Source: Amycolatopsis albispora
Lineage (GTDB): Bacteria; Actinomycetota; Actinomycetes; Mycobacteriales; Pseudonocardiaceae
Direction of reading: 5' to 3'
Length of the DNA: 64,000 bases
Assembly (NCBI RefSeq): GCF_003312875.1
Contig: NZ_CP015163.1
Coordinates: 3,100,001 to 3,164,000, forward strand
Part shown: piece after piece, positions 47,295-55,701 of the stretch
Numbering within the stretch: the first letter of the stretch is position 1
How the letters are laid out: every line of letters starts with the position of its first letter
Made by a program: the position numbers and the translations under genes
The notes under the pieces: generated by a model
Database searches by the model: none
Told to the model about the DNA's origin: nothing
What the model saw: only the letters and a program-made list of their open reading frames with translations

Positions 47295-47945
47295 ATGGGC
47301 TGGTGGAATCAACCACGTGACGAGAAGGGGCGCTGGACGAAGAGCGGTACCGGATTGGCCGCGGCCACGGTCGCGGGGCTCATGGCATTCGGGGGTGGTG
47401 CCGTCGGTGGTGGTACGGCGTCCGTCGGCGCCGGGTCCGGGAGTGGTGCCGTCAATTCGGTGAGTAAGTCCGGCGGTAAGCAGGCCGCCAAGAAAGGGCA
47501 GCACGGAAACGCGTTTCGTCAGCTCAAGATGAAGAACATCAGGAAGAACACCCAGCGCGGACTGAACTGCGCCAAGCATTCCTTCGGCGATGTCCAGCAG
47601 TTCTTCCTTCGCACCCCGTGCCGCGAACTGGACCGGATGCTCTTCGCGGTGAACGACGAGCAGGGCAACGAAATCGCGGTTTCCATCGCGTGGGTGCGCA
47701 TGGGCAAGGCCGGGGACGCCGCCGAGTTCAAGTCGCTGGTCGACATCGATGGAACGGGGAACGTGTCCCCGCCGGCGGGAGCGGCACTGGGACTCACGGG
47801 GGTCGAATTCACCGGCCGCTACTACGATTCCCGGCGTGACGGCACGCTGGTGGTCGTCGCCGAGGCGGCGCCGGCCGGTGGGCGGCCGAGCGAGCAGCTC
47901 CTGCACGACACCGCCGACGTCGCCAGCGAATTTCCCCAGCCGTAA
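47295..47945 (+). CDS. Uncharacterised protein with Gly-rich hydrophobic N-terminal segment
   Basis: A 216-residue protein of unknown function. The N-terminus MGWWNQPRDEKGRWTKSG is followed by a small-residue hydrophobic stretch (about 20-45, GLAAATVAGLMAFGGGAVGG) that could span a membrane, a basic linker, and a conserved-looking C-terminal domain with GDVQQFFLRTPCRELDRML, AVSIAWVRMG and LVDIDGTGNVSPPAG. ATG 47295 has GGGGAGGGA at proper spacing. It lies 110 bases after the nuclease candidate and 7 bases before the HIRAN gene. Confidence 0.65.
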   Translation: MGWWNQPRDEKGRWTKSGTGLAAATVAGLMAFGGGAVGGGTASVGAGSGSGAVNSVSKSGGKQAAKKGQHGNAFRQLKMKNIRKNTQRGLNCAKHSFGDVQQFFLRTPCRELDRMLFAVNDEQGNEIAVSIAWVRMGKAGDAAEFKSLVDIDGTGNVSPPAGAALGLTGVEFTGRYYDSRRDGTLVVVAEAAPAGGRPSEQLLHDTADVASEFPQP

Positions 47946-47952
47946 CGACGGG

Positions 47953-48780
47953 GTGGCCAGCGCCGACTTTCGCAGGGTGTTGTCCTTCCTGCGAAGAGGG
48001 TCCCATCCGGCACTGCGGCCGACGCCATTGCCCGATCACGGGCGCGTCCGGGTGGTTGGTGAATCCCAATACCAGCACGCACTCCGCAACGCGGCCGCGG
48101 GACTGGCCACCACCGGCGATTTCGCCAGCCACATCCCGGTCACCGCGGCACTGGTTCCCGAGCCAGGCAACAAATGGGATCCGAATGCCGTGCGCGTCGA
48201 CGTGGTCGACGGCGACCGCACAGCGCCGGTCGGTTATCTCCCCGCCGAACTCGCCAAGGAGTACCAGCCCACCTTGCTCGAACTGCGGGCCGACGGCTGC
48301 CTGGGCACCTGTCCCGCGCGGATCGCGGGCGGCGGGGCGAAGTTCTACGGGATCTACCTGCACCTCGCCTCGCCGCGCGAGCTGCGGTTCACCCTCGGCG
48401 GCGAGGACCCACTGGTGGCCCAGCGGTCGAAGCGAGCGGTCCTGCTGCGCGACGACTGGAGCTGCACCGTCACCAACGAAGAGGACCACCAGGACGTGCT
48501 CGCCCGCCACGCCCCGGCGCCGGGCCGGGAGTTCCGCAACGTGGTCGCGTCACTGGACTTCTGCGAGATCACCAGCGGCAAGCACCGCGGGCAGAACGCC
48601 ATCGAAGTACGCCTGGACGGGCAACGCGTCGGGCAGCTGACCCGCGCGATGACGCTCCGTTACGGCAACGCCGTGCGCGAGTTCCACCAGCAGGGCCTCC
48701 TGGTGACCTGCCAGGCGTTCACCACCTCCGGGCCGAAGGGCGTGCAGGTCGAGCTGCGCCTCCCACCGGCCCGGCCGTGA
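47953..48780 (+). CDS. HIRAN-domain protein, possibly two copies
   Basis: A 275-residue protein. Residues about 25-130 match the HIRAN fold: VRVVGESQYQHAL, VPEPGNKWDPNAVRVDVVDG and VGYLPAELAKEYQPTLLEL. HIRAN domains bind DNA 3' ends or damaged DNA in Rad5/HLTF-type and many bacterial proteins. The C-terminal part (SLDFCEITSGKHRGQNAIEV then RLDGQRVGQLTRAMTLRYG) looks like a second, diverged copy. GTG 47953 lies 7 bases after the preceding stop, so the pair is co-transcribed. It ends immediately at the stop of a convergent gene. Confidence 0.75.
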   Translation: MASADFRRVLSFLRRGSHPALRPTPLPDHGRVRVVGESQYQHALRNAAAGLATTGDFASHIPVTAALVPEPGNKWDPNAVRVDVVDGDRTAPVGYLPAELAKEYQPTLLELRADGCLGTCPARIAGGGAKFYGIYLHLASPRELRFTLGGEDPLVAQRSKRAVLLRDDWSCTVTNEEDHQDVLARHAPAPGREFRNVVASLDFCEITSGKHRGQNAIEVRLDGQRVGQLTRAMTLRYGNAVREFHQQGLLVTCQAFTTSGPKGVQVELRLPPARP

Positions 48781-49188
48781 TCAGACCACCAGCAGCACGA
48801 AGGTTTCCGAGGACGCGGCCGCGTACAACGTGGTCGCCGGGTGGTAGGCCCGCAGCGTCAGCTGCGCCGACACGCTGAACGACAGGCTCAGCGAGAACGA
48901 GCTGTTCGGCCGGCACGAGGTCGACCGCAGGTCCACCCAGACCCCGGCTTGCAGGCTCTGGATGATCACCGTCTCGGCCGCCTCCGAGCGCGCCGGGATC
49001 TCCAGCGACCCGCGGATGCGGACCTTTTCATTGACCTTGACCTTCGCCTTGTCGGCCTTGGCGTGCACCTTGACGCCCTTGAACGTCTCGACGCCCGCCG
49101 GGGCGGCCGGAGCGGCCGTGGCTGGGACGGCGGTCAGCAGGAGGCAACCGGCTACGAGTGCGAGCAGTCTGCGCGTGAATTCAGTCAT
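48781..49188 (-). CDS. Small secreted protein of unknown function
   Basis: A 135-residue protein with a Sec signal peptide (MTEFTRRLLALVAGCLLLTA, cleavage near ATAAPA) and a mature beta-rich domain: GVKVHAKADKAKVKVNEKVR, then strands VIIQSLQAGVWVDLRST and FSVSAQLTLRAYHPATTLY, which resemble an Ig-like fold. Its function is unknown. Convergent with the HIRAN gene, with no bases between the two stops. Confidence 0.65.
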   Translation of the reverse strand: MTEFTRRLLALVAGCLLLTAVPATAAPAAPAGVETFKGVKVHAKADKAKVKVNEKVRIRGSLEIPARSEAAETVIIQSLQAGVWVDLRSTSCRPNSSFSLSLSFSVSAQLTLRAYHPATTLYAAASSETFVLLVV

Positions 49189-49263
49189 GATCAAAGTGCA
49201 GCACCACACGCCACCAGTGGCGCCGAAAAGCCCTCTAACGGTGACCACTCACCACTCACGTAG

Positions 49264-49515
49264 GTGACAGCGCCGGGCTCCGCCCCCTCGACGAACTGCA
49301 CCGAGTGCAGGGATCTGCCCGGCCCCTGCAGCATCGGGGCGAAATTCCGCCGTCCCGGCCACGAAGAAAGATCTTCGCATTACCGTGGCCCGACGATAAC
49401 GGCACGCCACCAGGCTCATCGCACAGGAGGCGTCTGGGCTTCGGTGAATCCCGGCGAGGTGGAGCCCTGCGAATTCTGCTGCACCCCGCACTGGCTCAGC
49501 CGCCACGGTCACTGA
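49264..49515 (+). CDS. Doubtful small ORF in a 320-base gap
   Basis: The gap 49189-49508 contains one frame that could encode 83 residues starting GTG at 49264, with TNCTECRD and a PCEFCCTPHW cysteine cluster, overlapping the LigD-type gene's stop. There is no ribosome site or family match and an antisense frame of similar length also exists. It may be chance; otherwise the gap shows only the divergent upstream region of the secreted-protein gene. Confidence 0.2.
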   Translation: MTAPGSAPSTNCTECRDLPGPCSIGAKFRRPGHEERSSHYRGPTITARHQAHRTGGVWASVNPGEVEPCEFCCTPHWLSRHGH

Positions 49516-50477
49516 GCGACCGGATCATCGTCGCGGCGGGCTCGGGCTCGGCGTTTTCCTTCGTGCATGGCCTGGACCCTGGCGATCGGGATGGTGTGGC
49601 CCTCTTCGACCAGGTCCGCGGGCAAGCGCTGCGGTTCCGGCATCTGCTCCGCCCACGGGTCGGCATCACCCAGCAAGCCGGGGGCGGTGTGCAGGGTGAA
49701 ATCGGCGGGCTTCACCCGATCGAGATCGTCCCAGGACACCGGGAACGACACCGGGGTGCCGGGGCGCAGGCGCGGGCTGTACGCGGCCACGACCGTGGCG
49801 CCGCCGGCTCGGGTGGAGTCCAGGAAAACCTTGCCCTCGCGGTCTTCGCGGATGAACGCGGTGGTGGCCAGCACCGGGTCGATGCGCTCGGCCCGCGCCG
49901 CCAGCGCGCGGGTCGCCGCGGCGACGTCGTCGATGGCCTGGTCCGGCGCCAGCGGCACGAAGATGTGCACGCCCTTCGAACCGCTGGTCTTCACCAAGCC
50001 CCGCAGGCCGTCGTTCGCCAGTGCCTCCCGGACCAGGAACGCGGCCCGCACCACCACGTCGAAGTCGTCGCCGGCCGGCGGGTCCAGGTCGAGCACCAGG
50101 TGCGTCGGGTGCACGCGCCGCTCGGCGAGGCTGAGCGTCGGGTGGTACTCGACCGCGCGCTGGTTGGCGAACCACAGCAGCGTCGGCCGGTCGTCGCAGA
50201 GCGCGTAGGAGACCTCGCGCTTCGAGCTGTCCGCCCACAACGCCACCGTCTTCACCCACTCCGGTGTGTTCTTCGGAACGTTCTTCTGCATGAACGGCGC
50301 CCGCCCGCGGAGCACCCGCACCACCGACAGCGGCCTGCCGCGCAGACCGGGAATGATGCGGTCCGCCACGGCGTCGAGGTAGTCGACGAGGTCCCGCTTG
50401 GTCGCCCCGGAACCGTCGAAGAGCGGCTGGTCCAGATTGGTCAGCGGCACCCCGTCGCGCTCTTCCCCCACAGCCAT
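49509..50477 (-). CDS. Stand-alone LigD polymerase/primase domain protein
   Basis: An archaeo-eukaryotic-primase-type polymerase of 322 residues, the PolDom module of LigD used in bacterial non-homologous end joining. It shows VRVLRGRAPFMQKNVPKNTPEW in pieces, the catalytic HLVLDLDPPAGDDF motif, KTSGSKGVHIFVPL, and a late PVSWDDLDRVKPADFTLHT. There is no ligase or phosphoesterase domain attached, and no ku or ligase gene in the window. ATG 50477 has GGAG at 7 bases. It would add (ribo)nucleotides at broken ends. Confidence 0.9.
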   Translation of the reverse strand: MAVGEERDGVPLTNLDQPLFDGSGATKRDLVDYLDAVADRIIPGLRGRPLSVVRVLRGRAPFMQKNVPKNTPEWVKTVALWADSSKREVSYALCDDRPTLLWFANQRAVEYHPTLSLAERRVHPTHLVLDLDPPAGDDFDVVVRAAFLVREALANDGLRGLVKTSGSKGVHIFVPLAPDQAIDDVAAATRALAARAERIDPVLATTAFIREDREGKVFLDSTRAGGATVVAAYSPRLRPGTPVSFPVSWDDLDRVKPADFTLHTAPGLLGDADPWAEQMPEPQRLPADLVEEGHTIPIARVQAMHEGKRRARARRDDDPVAQ

Positions 50478-50512
50478 CGGCCCACTCCGGTCGGTCAGGA
50501 AGCTCAAGGAGC

Positions 50513-51589
50513 TCAGGAAGTCCTGCGCACACGATAGGTCAGATGCTCGGCCGCCGGGGTCGACACGGAACCGACGCGATCGAGCCGGATCGGCGCGCCG
50601 GGCTCGAAGAGCCGGGTCCCGCCGCCGAGCACCACGGGCGCGAGGTGCAGCACCAGTTCGTCCACCAGACCGGCGCGCAGGAACGCACCGCAGGTCTCGC
50701 CGCCGCCCATGATCACCACGTCCTTGCCGCCCGCCGCCGCGTGCGCCTGCTCCAGCGCGCTTTCCAGGCCGTCGGCGACGAAGACGAAGTTGCGCGACAA
50801 CCGCACCTTCTCCGGCACGGAATGGCTGAGCACGAAGATCGGCGGCAGGTCGCTCTGGTCGCGCTCGGCGCCGTAGCCGACCTCGTCGTTCCAGCCCTGC
50901 GGCCCGTCGATGATGTCGAACAGCCGACGCCCCATGATCACCGCGCCGGACCGGTGGTACGAGGCGTCGAGCACCTCCTTGTCACGCTCGTTCGCCCGCT
51001 CCCCCATCGCCCACAGGTGCAGGTCGTCCCCGCCGACCCCGAGGCCCTGCTGCTCGTTGGCGTCCGGCCCGGCGACGTACCCGTCCAGCGACATCGAGAT
51101 GTCCACGACCACCCGTCCCCTAGCCGGGCCGACCAGCGCCGCGAGCCGGTCCATCGCGTCGCGGACGCCGTACTCCATGCCGCTTTCCACCATGCTGTCG
51201 CGGGCTTCGACGGTCGGGAAGACGCTGCGGGTGCACAGCCGGGTGCGGCCGCCGTCGAGTTCCTCGAAGGTGGACGACTCGAGGCTGACGGTGCCCGGCC
51301 AGCCTTCGAACTCGAAGGTCCGCACGAGCTGCTTTTCCGCCTCGACGGTGTGGAACACGCCGTTGAAGTAGTGCTCGCCCTCGCGGTCGACGTGCACGTA
51401 CCGGTAGCGCCCGCCGGGCCGCACGTCGTACTCGAGCACGCGCATCTCGATTTCCCGCGGCCCCTGCCACTGGGCCACCAGCTCCGGGTCGGTCGAGGCT
51501 CGGAAGAGCAGCTCCGGCGGTGCGTCGAAGTCGCGGACGACCTCGATGAACGGGGTGCCGGGCTGGGCGGTGATCGTGGTGCCGGTCAT
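50513..51589 (-). CDS. Fusion protein: SRPBCC (AHSA1-like) domain plus RibD C-terminal/dihydrofolate-reductase-like domain
   Basis: One uninterrupted 358-residue frame joins two domains usually encoded apart. Residues 1-152 are an AHSA1-type SRPBCC domain (IEVVRDFDAPPELLFRASTD, LEYDVRPGGRYRYVHVD, VESGMEYGVRDAMDRLAALV). Residues 158-356 are a RibD_C/DHFR-like reductase (VVVDISMSLDGYVAGPDANE, AVIMGRRLFDIIDGP, DVVIMGGGETCGAFLRAGLV then DELVLHLAPVVLGGGTRLFE). An NADPH-dependent reductase with an attached ligand-binding domain is implied. ATG 51589 follows AAGGAG. A palindrome upstream at 51621-51636 suggests repressor control. Confidence 0.85.
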   Translation of the reverse strand: MTGTTITAQPGTPFIEVVRDFDAPPELLFRASTDPELVAQWQGPREIEMRVLEYDVRPGGRYRYVHVDREGEHYFNGVFHTVEAEKQLVRTFEFEGWPGTVSLESSTFEELDGGRTRLCTRSVFPTVEARDSMVESGMEYGVRDAMDRLAALVGPARGRVVVDISMSLDGYVAGPDANEQQGLGVGGDDLHLWAMGERANERDKEVLDASYHRSGAVIMGRRLFDIIDGPQGWNDEVGYGAERDQSDLPPIFVLSHSVPEKVRLSRNFVFVADGLESALEQAHAAAGGKDVVIMGGGETCGAFLRAGLVDELVLHLAPVVLGGGTRLFEPGAPIRLDRVGSVSTPAAEHLTYRVRRTS

Positions 51590-51620
51590 CTCCGCACTCC
51601 TTAATCAACGAACTTGTTTA

Positions 51621-51636
51621 TCAACTGATGCGTTGA
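51621..51636. promoter_or_regulatory. Palindrome upstream of the SRPBCC-RibD fusion gene
   Basis: TCAACTGATGCGTTGA has 5-base inverted arms, and a weaker related element (TCAACGAACTTGTTTA) lies at 51605-51620, so the two are contiguous. The placement 15-50 bases ahead of the ATG fits an operator for an ArsR- or TetR-type repressor; genes of this type are often paired with ArsR, and one is encoded at 52844. Confidence 0.45.
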
Positions 51637-51784
51637 CCATAGGTCCTGACGTGCCCCGCGTCAAGCCACGGCTCGGGTGTGATGATCTCGTGACGCCATT
51701 CGGCACACGGGCGCGGCGAGCCGCGGTTACGGTGTCCGGAACTTGGCGGAACTCGGAAGAACACGGCGAAAGGGGAGGTATCGG

Positions 51785-52837
51785 GTGCCCGTTTTCCTGA
51801 TCCGGCTCATCCGCCGCGCCCTCGGCTCACGGGTCGGCGTGCCCCCGCTGGCCGTGATCCTGGTCGTTTTCGCCACCAGCTGGCCGCTGATGCTGCTGGC
51901 CGAGCCGTCCGGCAGCGAGCTGGTCACGCCGTCGAACTTCTGGTGGTGGTTCGTGGTCACCGCCTCGACAGTCGGCTACGGCGACTTCTACCCGGAGACC
52001 ACCTGGGGGCACGTGGTCGGCGGTTACGTGATCGTCGGCGGGATCGCCACGCTGACCACGTTGTTCGCCCAGCTGGCGTCGATGATCGAGAAACGGAGGG
52101 GACGCCGCATGCACGGATCCGGCAGGCTGGAGGTCGCCGACCACATCGTGGTGCTGGGCTACACACCCGGCCGCACCGAGCGCATCCTCGACGAACTGCA
52201 CTCCGACGCCTCACTGCGGCTGGTGCTCGCGGCCTGGCCGGAGGTGGAGACGAACCCGTTGCCGGAACGCACGGTGGAGTTCGTGCGCGGTGACCTCACC
52301 ACGGAAAGCGTGCTGCGCCGGGCATGCGTGCACCACGCGCGTGCCGTGCTCATCGACGCGCGCGACGACAACGAGGCGCTGGCCGTGGCCGTCACGGTGG
52401 ACCACCTGCAGTCCTCCGCGCACGTGGTGGTCGCGCTGCGCGACCTCGACCGCGCCAAGCACTTCCGGTACGTCAGCGAGACCATCCACTGCGTGCAGTG
52501 GCACAACCCGCACATGCTGACCGAGGAGCTGCAGGACCCCGGGATCACCCAGGTCTACGAGGAACTGATGACCCACGGCGGCAACGGGAACACCTATTCG
52601 CTGCGGCTGCCCGGCACCACCACCTTCGGCGACTGCCAGACCGCGCTCGGCAGGAAGCACAACGCGACCGTGCTCGCCGTGCGCACCCCGGACGACCTGC
52701 TGGTCAGCCCGTCGTGGGACACCGCGCTGCCCGCCGGGTCGGTGCTCTACTTCGTCAGCAGGCACCGGATCAGCGCGGAACAGCTGACCGCGGCCCTGCA
52801 GAAAGAACACGGCGAGCGCGCCGGGGCCCGCCGGTGA
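51785..52837 (+). CDS. Potassium channel with RCK (TrkA-N) domain
   Basis: A 350-residue two-helix channel: first membrane helix about residues 18-40 (PPLAVILVVFATSWPLMLLA), pore loop with the selectivity filter STVGYGDFYPE, second helix (VVGGYVIVGGIATLTTLFAQLA), then a cytosolic Rossmann RCK domain from VADHIVVLGYTPGRTERILD through ARAVLIDARDDNEALAVAV. A C-terminal domain of about 80 residues follows. GTG 51785 has AGGGGAGG upstream. It would pass K+ and be gated by a nucleotide or ion bound to the RCK ring. Confidence 0.92.
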   Translation: MPVFLIRLIRRALGSRVGVPPLAVILVVFATSWPLMLLAEPSGSELVTPSNFWWWFVVTASTVGYGDFYPETTWGHVVGGYVIVGGIATLTTLFAQLASMIEKRRGRRMHGSGRLEVADHIVVLGYTPGRTERILDELHSDASLRLVLAAWPEVETNPLPERTVEFVRGDLTTESVLRRACVHHARAVLIDARDDNEALAVAVTVDHLQSSAHVVVALRDLDRAKHFRYVSETIHCVQWHNPHMLTEELQDPGITQVYEELMTHGGNGNTYSLRLPGTTTFGDCQTALGRKHNATVLAVRTPDDLLVSPSWDTALPAGSVLYFVSRHRISAEQLTAALQKEHGERAGARR

Positions 52838-52843
52838 CACCGC

Positions 52844-53164
52844 TCAGGAGCCGTTCTCCAGATCGGCCTTGAGCTCGGCCAGCGCGGAGATCTGCTGCTC
52901 GGTGTACTTGTCGATCCAGCGGTTGTGGATGAGCCGGATCGGCACGGCGTTGAGGAAGTGCAGCTTCTCCCGGCCGGACCGCTTGGTCAGCACCAGGTTC
53001 GCCTCCTCGAGCACCTTGAGATGCTTCATCACGCCGAAGCGCGACATCTCCAGTTCCGATTCGAGCTCGGTGAGCGTGCGCCCGTCGCGGGCGAAGAGCA
53101 GGTCGAGCAGGAACCGGCGCGTCGGGTCGGCGAGCGCCTTGAACACCCGGTCGTCGTCGGTCAT
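52844..53164 (-). CDS. ArsR-family transcriptional regulator
   Basis: A 106-residue winged-helix repressor: VFKALADPTRRFLLDLLFAR, LTELESELEMSRFGVMKHLK, then VLEEANLVLTKRSGREKLHF. No metal-binding Cys motif is seen, so it belongs to the metal-independent branch often paired with SRPBCC or DHFR-like genes. Its own promoter region carries a palindrome at 53178-53193. It lies 42 bases after the aminotransferase-regulator fusion and convergent with the channel gene. Confidence 0.88.
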   Translation of the reverse strand: MTDDDRVFKALADPTRRFLLDLLFARDGRTLTELESELEMSRFGVMKHLKVLEEANLVLTKRSGREKLHFLNAVPIRLIHNRWIDKYTEQQISALAELKADLENGS

Positions 53165-53177
53165 CGGACCAGGTTAC

Positions 53178-53193
53178 GTGACCAAACGGTCAC
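53178..53193. promoter_or_regulatory. Perfect palindrome ahead of the ArsR gene
   Basis: GTGACCAAACGGTCAC has perfect 6-base arms and lies 13 bases before the ArsR start codon, a typical place for an autorepressor site. Confidence 0.55.
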
Positions 53194-53206
53194 ACGCCAC
53201 CGCGGC

Positions 53207-54931
53207 TCATTTGCGGGTTTCGTTGAGGTAGTTGTAGATCGTGTACCTGGTCACCTCCAGCTCGGCGGCCAGGAAGTCGACCGAGTCCTTGATCAGGAAG
53301 AACCCGGCCTCGTCCAGCTCGCGCACCACCGCGGCCTTGTGCGGCTTCTTCATCAGCTCGACCGGGATCGCCACCTTCTCCACCGCCCGCTCGATCAGGA
53401 ACCGCTGCAGGCTGTCCACGTCCGGCGGGAAGCTCTCGCGCCGGACCGCCGCGGTGTCGTCGGCGCCGGTGGTCTCGCTGTTCACGCACAGGCAGCCGAT
53501 CGCGGTGCCGTCGGCGTCCCGCAGGAACATCGTCGACGAGCGGATCGGCCGCCCGTCCGGCCCGTGCGTCTCGTAGTTGATCAGGTCCTGCGTGGTGCCG
53601 CGGCGGACCAGGCCGAGCAGCAGGTCGGTCATCGGCCCGCCGGCGTCGCGGCCGGTCAGCCCGCCCGCGATGGCCACGATCGAATCCGGCAGCCGCGACA
53701 GGTCGTGCAGCACCACCTCGTTGCCCGGCCCGAGCATCGCGGCGAGCCCGTCCACCGCCGGGACCAGCGCCGCGAGCACGTCGTCCACCTTGCCCGCGAC
53801 CCGCGCGGTCGTGCCGTGCGCCGGCACCGCCGGGCGGCGCAGCCGGGACAGCGTCAACCGCAGCGCTTCGGCCGCACCGGCGTGCGTGGAGGCGTGCGGG
53901 GACAGGCGGACGTGCTCGGGCCGCACGGTCGCGGTGATCCCGTCCGCGGTCAGCGCCGCGCCGACCCGCTCGCTCGGCACGTCGCCGAGGGTGAACGCCA
54001 GGATGCCGCCGCGGCGGTCGGTCGCCGAGACGATTTCCCCGCCACACGACCGGATCACCTCCTCCAGCTCCCCGACCCGCTCGGCGATCCGCGCCTCGAT
54101 CGCGGCGACCCCGGCCTCTTCGACCAGTTCCAGCGCGGCGGCGAAGGCACCCGAGGTGACCGGGCTCAGGTTGCTGATCGACCACGAGGCCGCGGTGTCC
54201 GCCGCCGGGTGGATCTCGTCGTCGAACAACCCCGGATCACGGGCTCCGGTCCACCCGGACAGCAGCGGCTCCATGCGTTCGCGCGCGCGGTCCGACAACA
54301 CGGCGAAGCCGGTGCCCCAGCCCGCCCGCAGCCACTTCTGACCGCCCGCGACCAGGACGTCGGCCACTTCCCACGGCGCCTCGACCACCCCGAAGCCCTG
54401 GATCCCGTCCACCACGAGCAACCGGTCGCCGACGACCTCCCGCAGCGCACCGAGATCCGCGCGGTAGCCGGTGCGGAAGTCCACCGCGCTCACCGAAACC
54501 ACGGTGATCTCCGGCGTCAGCGCGGCCGCGACCGCCTCGGGCGTGACGTGCCCGGCGGGCAGCCAGCGCACCTTCGCCCGGCCGCCCTGCTCCGCGCGGG
54601 CCCACGGATAGGTGTTCGCCGGGAACTCACTCGCCGAGACCAGCACCTCACCGGTGGCGTTGAACGCCGCCTGGAACAGGCCGGTGCTGGTGTTCGGCAC
54701 CAGCACCACGTGGTCGGTGTCGGTGCCGCACAACCGCGCCACCGCCGCCTTCGCCCGGACCTCCTGCAGCATCAGGTCGTCCACAGTGGACTGCCCGGCC
54801 TTGACCGAGCGGTCCAGCAGGGTGGCCGTGGTGTCCAGCACCGCGTGCGACGGCGGGCCGAAGCGGGCGAAGTCCAGGTAGCCGGGCGTCTCGTCGAACT
54901 GGACCAGGTACCGCGCGGAAATCCGGTTCAC
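53207..54931 (-). CDS. Fusion of class-V PLP aminotransferase and YheO/DauR-type transcriptional regulator
   Basis: One 574-residue frame. Residues 1-370 are a class-V aminotransferase/cysteine-desulfurase fold: [15 protein letters not shown], Asp175 in [11 protein letters not shown] (PLP nitrogen) and Schiff-base Lys199 in [18 protein letters not shown]. Residues about 380-515 are a YheO-like PAS domain ([33 protein letters not shown]) and 530-574 the HTH_22 domain ([20 protein letters not shown] then [13 protein letters not shown]) of DauR-type regulators. It is coupled (ATGA) to the amino-acid ABC ATPase gene. An amino-acid-sensing enzyme-regulator controlling its own transporter is plausible; catalytic activity is unproven. 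Confidence 0.85.
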   Translation of the reverse strand: MNRISARYLVQFDETPGYLDFARFGPPSHAVLDTTATLLDRSVKAGQSTVDDLMLQEVRAKAAVARLCGTDTDHVVLVPNTSTGLFQAAFNATGEVLVSASEFPANTYPWARAEQGGRAKVRWLPAGHVTPEAVAAALTPEITVVSVSAVDFRTGYRADLGALREVVGDRLLVVDGIQGFGVVEAPWEVADVLVAGGQKWLRAGWGTGFAVLSDRARERMEPLLSGWTGARDPGLFDDEIHPAADTAASWSISNLSPVTSGAFAAALELVEEAGVAAIEARIAERVGELEEVIRSCGGEIVSATDRRGGILAFTLGDVPSERVGAALTADGITATVRPEHVRLSPHASTHAGAAEALRLTLSRLRRPAVPAHGTTARVAGKVDDVLAALVPAVDGLAAMLGPGNEVVLHDLSRLPDSIVAIAGGLTGRDAGGPMTDLLLGLVRRGTTQDLINYETHGPDGRPIRSSTMFLRDADGTAIGCLCVNSETTGADDTAAVRRESFPPDVDSLQRFLIERAVEKVAIPVELMKKPHKAAVVRELDEAGFFLIKDSVDFLAAELEVTRYTIYNYLNETRK

Positions 54932-55701
54932 GGCAGCACCCGCGCCAGGAACTGGCGGGTGCGCTGCTCCCGCGGATCGCCCAGCACCCGCGCGGGCGGC
55001 CCGGTTTCCACCACCGCGCCGTCCGCCATGAACACCACCTCGTCGGCGGCTTCCTTGGCGAAGGCCATTTCGTGTGTCACCACCAGCATGGTCATCCCGT
55101 CCTCGGCCAGCCCGCGCATCACCTCGAGCACCTCCCCCACCAGCTCCGGGTCGAGTGCGGAGGTCGGCTCGTCGAACAGCATCAGCTTGGGCCGCATGGC
55201 CAGCGCCCGCGCGATCGCGACGCGCTGCTGCTGCCCGCCGGAGAGCTGGGCCGGGTAGTCACCGGCGCGATCGGCGAGGCCGACGCGGTCGAGCAGCGCC
55301 ATCGCGGTCTCCCGCGCCTGGTCCGGTTCGATCCCGCGCACCCGCACCGGTCCCTCCACCACGTTCTGCAGCACGCTGCGGTGCGCGAACAGGTTGAACC
55401 GCTGGAACACCATGCCGATGTCGCGGCGCTGCTTGGCCACTTCGCGTTCACGCAGCTCGTACAGCTTGCCGTGGCGCTCGCGGAAACCGATCGGCTCGCC
55501 GTCGACCCAGACCTGGCCGCCGTCGATCGGCTCGAGGTGGTTGACGCAGCGCAGGAACGTGCTCTTGCCCGCGCCGGACGGGCCGAGCAGGCAGACCACC
55601 TGTCCTTTCCGGACGGACAGGTCGATCCCGCGCAGCACCTCGGCCGAGCCGAAGCGTTTGCGCACGCCGACCGCGCGCAGCAACGGGTCCTCAGATGGCA
55701 T
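54928..55701 (-). CDS. Polar amino-acid ABC transporter ATP-binding protein
   Basis: A 257-residue ATPase of the GlnQ/HisP type: Walker [16 protein letters not shown], signature [15 protein letters not shown], Walker [16 protein letters not shown], and the switch His in [18 protein letters not shown]. It energises the permease encoded just upstream (11-base overlap). Confidence 0.94.
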   Translation of the reverse strand: MPSEDPLLRAVGVRKRFGSAEVLRGIDLSVRKGQVVCLLGPSGAGKSTFLRCVNHLEPIDGGQVWVDGEPIGFRERHGKLYELREREVAKQRRDIGMVFQRFNLFAHRSVLQNVVEGPVRVRGIEPDQARETAMALLDRVGLADRAGDYPAQLSGGQQQRVAIARALAMRPKLMLFDEPTSALDPELVGEVLEVMRGLAEDGMTMLVVTHEMAFAKEAADEVVFMADGAVVETGPPARVLGDPREQRTRQFLARVLP

